Below, in pieces: positions 59,039 to 64,000 of a stretch of 64,000 nt of DNA. Within the stretch, counting starts at the first letter, position 1, and every line of letters begins with the position of its first letter. Made by a program: the position numbers and the translations under genes. Under the pieces are notes generated by a model, which was not told the origin of the DNA, did no database searches, and worked only from the letters and a program-made list of their open reading frames with translations. Origin of the DNA: Aquilaria yunnanensis. Its lineage: Eukaryota > Streptophyta > Magnoliopsida > Malvales > Thymelaeaceae. The stretch is from NCBI GenBank assembly GCA_039654915.1, contig CM077599.1:18416501-18480500 (forward strand), in the 5' to 3' direction.

Positions 59039-60280
59039 AACGTGGGAATTTGAAAGACTCATTCTTTTTACATTTTCCTCCTGCGATTCTGACTGATAAA
59101 TTTGCTCTTCTTTTCAGCTCGTAGGAAAGAACGAAAGTGGTAATATAGCAGACCCTCGATTTTAATTTTTGTTATCTTTCTCTTATGTTTGCTTTGAATT
59201 TTTTTTGAGCCCCTTCCCCTGAAGATAATGGGGGTTTAGGGTTTTATGGCATACTCAATTGCCCGGGTGAAATTCTGAAATATGTTAATGTATCTGCATG
59301 TGAAAGATGTTGATGATCCTTCTGTATTGGTTTGGCTATTACAATTGATTTTGACGTGTAATCAAATGTGACTATGTTGATCCCTGTTTTTAGACTATAT
59401 ATATGTTGTTCTAAGGGTATGTGACATCCCTGTCTGAATTGCTGTGGTGTTGAAGAAGATGAAGGCCTTTGTTTGGAGAATCTGCTTCAAACAATCGACT
59501 TATGAAAGTTTAGAAAATTATGTTTGAGTTAAGATCGAAGGTTAAGGCGCCATTTACTGGTGAATTTTTTTCTGTTCTTTTTCTGAAAATCTTTCAATGG
59601 GAACTTTGTTTCTTGGTATACTTGATGCATAAAGTTCTTGTTTTGGTGTAGACTAAAGGGGAAAGGAGAGGTTTTTAAAATTCAAATTTCAGATTGTTTG
59701 GCTAGCTAAAACTCGTGAACCAAATGCCTCCTGTGGGTTATATAGGAATTAGGAAACAAAAAGGATCTTTCCTTGCTCTATTCTTTTCTTATTAAAGGAG
59801 CTTCTTTGTGCATATGATTTACACTTGATTGCATCAAAGAATCTATCCTGATAAACAAGACTATCTCGATCAGAAACACTTGATGTTGTGCTTCCCTTTT
59901 CAGAATCACAACCTGGTCTTATGATTCTAAGCACTTGAGGAACTTATAGAAAAATTTTGCTAGCGTATAGCGTTTTTGGGGTTTGAAATTAGAAGCTTGA
60001 TCGAAACTTTCCCTGGGGAAATTTGTACTTCCAAAGTCGAATAAAATTATGGAGCTATATTACCTGGTAACAATTTGAGGATCAAATGGATTTCTAAAAG
60101 TATAATTTGCTAGTTATTGACAATTGTAATGAGTAGGAATTTTGTCTACAAAATTCAAGATTAGTGCTACTATAGGGTATCTTATTTCATAGTCAATGTT
60201 GTCATTCTGTTTTCTTGGTGCATTTATTCATTCTGTTTAGTCATACTCCTATTTTATCCATCATGTATTTTCTACTTTGT
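59039..60280 (+). repeat. thymidylate kinase 5' region, right arm of inverted duplication
   Basis: Counterpart of 53595-54706, and probably the original, because it leads directly into the kinase exons. Similarity starts at about 59039 and fades within a few bases of the intron acceptor at 60285. It probably holds the transcription start, the leader with a short ATG (59246) and the first intron. Confidence 0.8.
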
Positions 60281-60304
60281 TGCAGTTCTAGAATTCTTAG
60301 GAAC

Positions 60305-63300
60305 ATGACGCATGCCTCTAAGGCTTCGTAAGTATATTCCTCAAGTGCTTATTCTAAAAGCAACTTCTTCTTAAGCTTTAAAGTGTAAACTGTGTTCACC
60401 TCAGTAGATTCTTTGATTTTCTCTAACATTCAGTATGCAACACTTCCTTGACAGAAACTTGTCACATCTATTAGGCTATAACCCACTCTGCCAACACCTG
60501 ATTCCTCATTGCCTAATCCCAGCAGTATAACTGTCAAGACAAAAAACTTGATTGCATATGTTTGAACTTATTGTTTTTGATATCTTATGTAATTACGCTT
60601 GCTGGACTACAGGATTCTCAGAGCTTTAGCTGCAGGGAGGTTCTCAAGAAACTTGAGTAAATACCATATTTGTTCAGTTAGGTTGATCAGAATGGAGAAA
60701 AATAACAATTGCGGCATGAGGGTTGAGGAAAGTAAACCTAGAGGTGCTTTAATAGTTTTTGAAGGACTGGATCGAAGTGGGAAAACTTCACAATGTAGTA
60801 AGCTCCTCTCATATTTGGAGGCTCAGGGGCATTCTGCTGAACTATGGCATTTTCCTGACAGAACTACCAGTGTTGGACACATGGTATCTTCCTATCTTTC
60901 TAATAGATCTCAGTTGGATGACCATACGATTCATCTCCTTTTCAGTGCCAACCGGTGGGAGAAAAGGTTTAACATCTTACTCATGAATTTTGATTATTTT
61001 CTGCATTGACAATCAGTTCTTTTTTTTCCCGAATGTTTTTGTAAAGGCTGCATGGTATCACCTGCTCCTGATTATTATGTAGTTTTGTTTCCGAGCAAAG
61101 TGATATGGTTTTCTAGACATGACTTGGTGCTAGAATATTTTAGAAATGTTTTACTAAAATATTTTCTGCTAGCAATTGATGTTTCATTAGCAATGGATGT
61201 TGTCATGTAGCAATCTTCTATTATAACAATCTGGCCTCCCTAAGTGCTCTTTTTGATCTTCAGTTCCTTGGCTTTTCTTTTTGTAGAGAAACCCTAAACA
61301 TGTATAGTTACTCTACAAGTGCTGACTGTTGCTAACTTTCATTGTATTTTTTTCGTAAGAAGTTCAGGAATAAGGTGACGATTTAAGACAGGCAAGCATG
61401 CCTTAGTCATTTGGTCTTCAGGCTTTTCATTATAGCTTTAGTATATGTTGGGTAAGACATCACAATGTTAGATTGATAATTAGTTTCAAATCAATGCCCA
61501 AGTCAAACCATTGGACATGTCTAGCTCCAATAATCAAAATGCAACTCGGCTGGATAAAGTTATTTATAGCCGGACGTTCTTACTTGATTGTAAGCAGTTA
61601 TTGTTCAGCATAAAAACTATCTTAAATATATTGATCCTCAATCAACTCAACCAAAAGCCAAGGTTGTCAAAAACTTAGGGCATTAGTGAATAGCCTGTTT
61701 TCCTTCAACTAGTTTGTTGTGGCATTTTAGACATTGAATGCGGCCATGAGCCTCTGTATTTAAATACAACCTCAGAGTTTCTGGAACTTTCTGCAGTTTT
61801 ATGAGCAGTGGTTGCCTTAATTTTGGTTTCTTTTCTATACCTAAGCAAGTCAGTGTAGGCTTGGTTGTTGGTAATATCTTAGCATGCTTGTAGGTTTTAA
61901 TGGTGTTGATTCAGACATTGATGTGGAGAAGCATCTTAATGTTGTCTTGTGAGTGACTGTTTACACTTTAAAGTGTAGGAGCATTTGAAAGAAACAAATG
62001 GAACATTCTTTAACTGCTGCTGGAATCTAGTGTTTGCTGATATATTGATTATGGCAAACAAGTCTATTCTACTTCTACCTGGCAAATGATACTATGCATA
62101 TATTATTGAACCTTTTGTTTATGAGTGCTAAATTCCATGAATTTATTAGTATGATAGAATGATCTGAACCTATGAATGAAATGTTATGGATTTGCATGTT
62201 GCAGATTGCAGATGGAAAATAAATTGAATGATGGAAAGACCCTCATAGTTGATCGTTATTCTTATTCTGGTGTAGCTTTCTCAGCGGCAAAGGGACTTGA
62301 CCTCGACTGGTGTAAGGTATAATTGAATGTGAGCAAGTATTACGGTTGTAGTATAACTTACTGATAACATGTCTATTATAAAAAAACTAAGGTATTGGGT
62401 TTCAGAGCCTGAAGCAGGGGAAGAGGCCTTTGTGATTATTCAAAAAAGCTGGAAAATTGAATTTCCTACTTTGTTTTCTGTCATGGTTACAGTGAAATAG
62501 ATATCTTTGTTTACAGGCCCCTGAGATTGGGTTGCTAGCTCCAGATTTGGTGGTCTACCTTGACATATCGCCAGAGGTGTGTTGTCTATCTTTTAATGTT
62601 GAGAAACTACATCTGATTGATTTCCAGTTTGCTCAGAGTGGAAATGTAGCCGTCTTTCTGAAGCATTCAATTTAGATATCTGCAGGCACATCCTCTTTCA
62701 ACATGATTTCAAATGGGTTCATTATGTGGCTCATTTACTTAATTGAGAGATAATTAATTCCCATAAATATGCACTTTTTATATTTTGCAAGTAATGACTG
62801 AATCCATCGTTTGGGCTCATAATAAATTAAAAGTTGCTCCTGCTACTCTGCCAAACATGACTATTGCTTTCCAATTGGCTGTTTTTGCATAATTGCAGAG
62901 CAAGTGTTAGGGATGAGATGCTCGCAACTTTGGTTGCAACACACCAAGGATCAAAGAAATAGGAGATGAATGATGAGTGTCCTTGCATTTCTTTTGAATT
63001 GAATTTATTGTTCTTAACATATAGAGGGCAGAAGGAAGTAGTCAATGTCATAAAAAACCTGCTAGCACATCCTTTGACAGTAGGTGCCTAGTGCACCTGT
63101 TGCTGGCTCTGCTACTTCTTGTTGTCCCCAGCATCGCTGGCATGATGGTTAAGGGGAAACTAGGGACGTCTGGGGTTTGGACCCCGGCCTCCCCACTTCT
63201 CTTGCATAATGCCCTAAATGCTTGTTAGGGTGCCTTTTGGTCCTGAAAAATCAGGAATTCTCCCTTCCCTTTTAGATATAAATGCCTCATAACCCTTCTA

Positions 63301-63634
63301 CCTTGTAAAGATGATTCTAAGTACCAATAAAAATAAAATAAAATAAGAGAGGTATAGGCATATACAATGGGATGCACACATCACAAAATTATGACCAATT
63401 CTTCATGAGGAGAGACTATTCATACATTCATCATGTATCTTTATGCCCATATTCCATATTTGGAGCAAATAGTTTCCTTTAATCCCACTGAAATTATCCT
63501 GTTTTTATTCAACTGTTGCAAATTCTCAGAAAGCTGCTGAAAGAGGAGGTTATGGTGCTGAAAGGTATGAGCAGCTGGAATTCCAGAGGAAGGTTGCTCA
63601 ATGCTATAAGGTTCTCGAAGGCCCAATTTGGAAG
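60305..63634 (+). CDS. TMPK (ZEU1-like): thymidylate (dTMP) kinase, 3' end beyond window
   Basis: Phosphorylates dTMP to dTDP for DNA synthesis. Exons in frame: 60305-60327, 60613-60966, 62205-62316, 62517-62576, 63530-63634; 654 nt, 218 aa so far. An exon start at 60286 and the ATG at 60305 give the leader [20 protein letters not shown], basic and Ala/Leu-rich, fitting a mitochondrial presequence. A second Met at residue 35, before KNNNCGM, could give a cytosolic or nuclear form, as reported for the Arabidopsis enzyme. Catalytic features are the P-loop EGLDRSGKT (58-66), FPDR (88-91), and [16 protein letters not shown] (142 on). The last exon here ends [11 protein letters not shown]; only the C-terminal exon is missing. 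Intron 2 (60967-62204) is long. No defects are seen. Confidence 0.95.
63140..63345 (+). repeat. tRNA-derived SINE in a thymidylate kinase intron
   Basis: The segment starts with an A-box-like GATGGTTAAGGGGAAACTAG, has a B box GGGGTTTGGACCCC about 30 bp later, a pyrimidine-rich body and an A-rich tail (AAAAATAAAATAAAATAAG). It lies on the sense strand of the intron between exons ending at 62576 and starting at 63530. Confidence 0.65.
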
Positions 63635-64000
63635 GTATTGCTTGATTAATCTAGTAATTTGGTAACACTTGATAGGAGCATGTTTAATTTTCTTGGTTTT
63701 TCGGTTATAAGTTATGCCGTGGGTGATGTGACTCTGAAATGTCTCTCCAAGAGCCTCCACATTTTGTTGCTCAAAACTAAAATTCTAGCATGGGTTTTTA
63801 GTGTTTGAGAAATGATCTATTGCCAAGAAATGATAAATTTGTCCATTTTATTTGCGCGAAAGCTAGAGATTTTGTGATAAGTAGACATCCAGTTACTACA
63901 ATTGCCCTTCTTACACAAGTTTCTTTTTCTTTACATTTCGGGAAGATCTCGCAGAATTGTTGACCTTGATTCATAAATTTGCTATCTGTTGTGTTTCACG

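Noticed and set aside
1..64000. CRISPR array, bacterial operon or phage content
   Set aside because: No regularly spaced repeats, no compact operons; introns, nuclear tRNA and plant gene families show this is a plant nuclear genome.

Overview
The window is plant nuclear DNA from a flowering plant, most likely a eudicot. It is AT-rich, its genes are split by GT-AG introns, and most of the remaining sequence is eroded transposons. The intact genes are plant housekeeping genes: a type-B-like MGDG synthase, ARPC3, a PB1-type MUSTANG protein, a plant RING-H2 protein and thymidylate kinase. There is also one nuclear tRNA-Arg(UCG). I cannot name the species from the sequence. Gene models below come from my own joining of exons by reading frame and splice sites.

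Layout. 1-7.0 kb: AT-rich spacer with a Stowaway-like MITE, a non-autonomous hAT and a Mutator-like (MULE-type) element that carries a zinc-finger fragment. 7.0-8.2 kb: ARPC3 (minus strand, 4 exons, 174 aa). 8.2-15.5 kb: tandem repeat, hAT, remnant of a terminal-inverted-repeat element, then a MITE split by a 2.6 kb hAT. 16.1-18.7 kb: MGDG synthase (minus strand, 7 exons, 474 aa). 19.5-26.3 kb: four elements with long terminal inverted repeats, three with 8-10 bp target-site duplications and one with a weaker one. 27.8-39.7 kb: one nested block. A probable inverted-repeat element was hit by an L1-type LINE (minus strand), which was hit by a small hAT and by a 5.4 kb CACTA-like element, which in turn holds a 3.1 kb hAT with a decayed transposase. 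39.9-40.3 kb: possible solo LTR. 40.9 kb: tRNA-Arg. 42.6-46.5 kb: domesticated MuDR-type transposase gene (plus strand, 897 aa). 47.4-50.5 kb: two more inverted-repeat elements. 50.8-52 kb: RING-H2 gene (minus strand, 5' end unresolved), with a Pack-MULE carrying a TCP transcription factor fragment directly upstream. 53.6-60.3 kb: two inverted copies, about 1.1-1.2 kb each, of the thymidylate kinase 5' region, separated by 4.3 kb that holds a syntaxin fragment, a small hAT and a MULE. 60.3 kb to the end: thymidylate kinase (plus strand, 3' end beyond the window).

The genes do not form a pathway together. They are independent housekeeping genes (actin nucleation, galactolipid synthesis, ubiquitination, dTTP supply) in a transposon-rich region. 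The most interesting signals are structural: dated nesting of transposons, repeated capture of host gene fragments (TCP, syntaxin, C2H2 finger) by TIR elements, and the inverted duplication that places a copy of the thymidylate kinase leader upstream of the RING gene.
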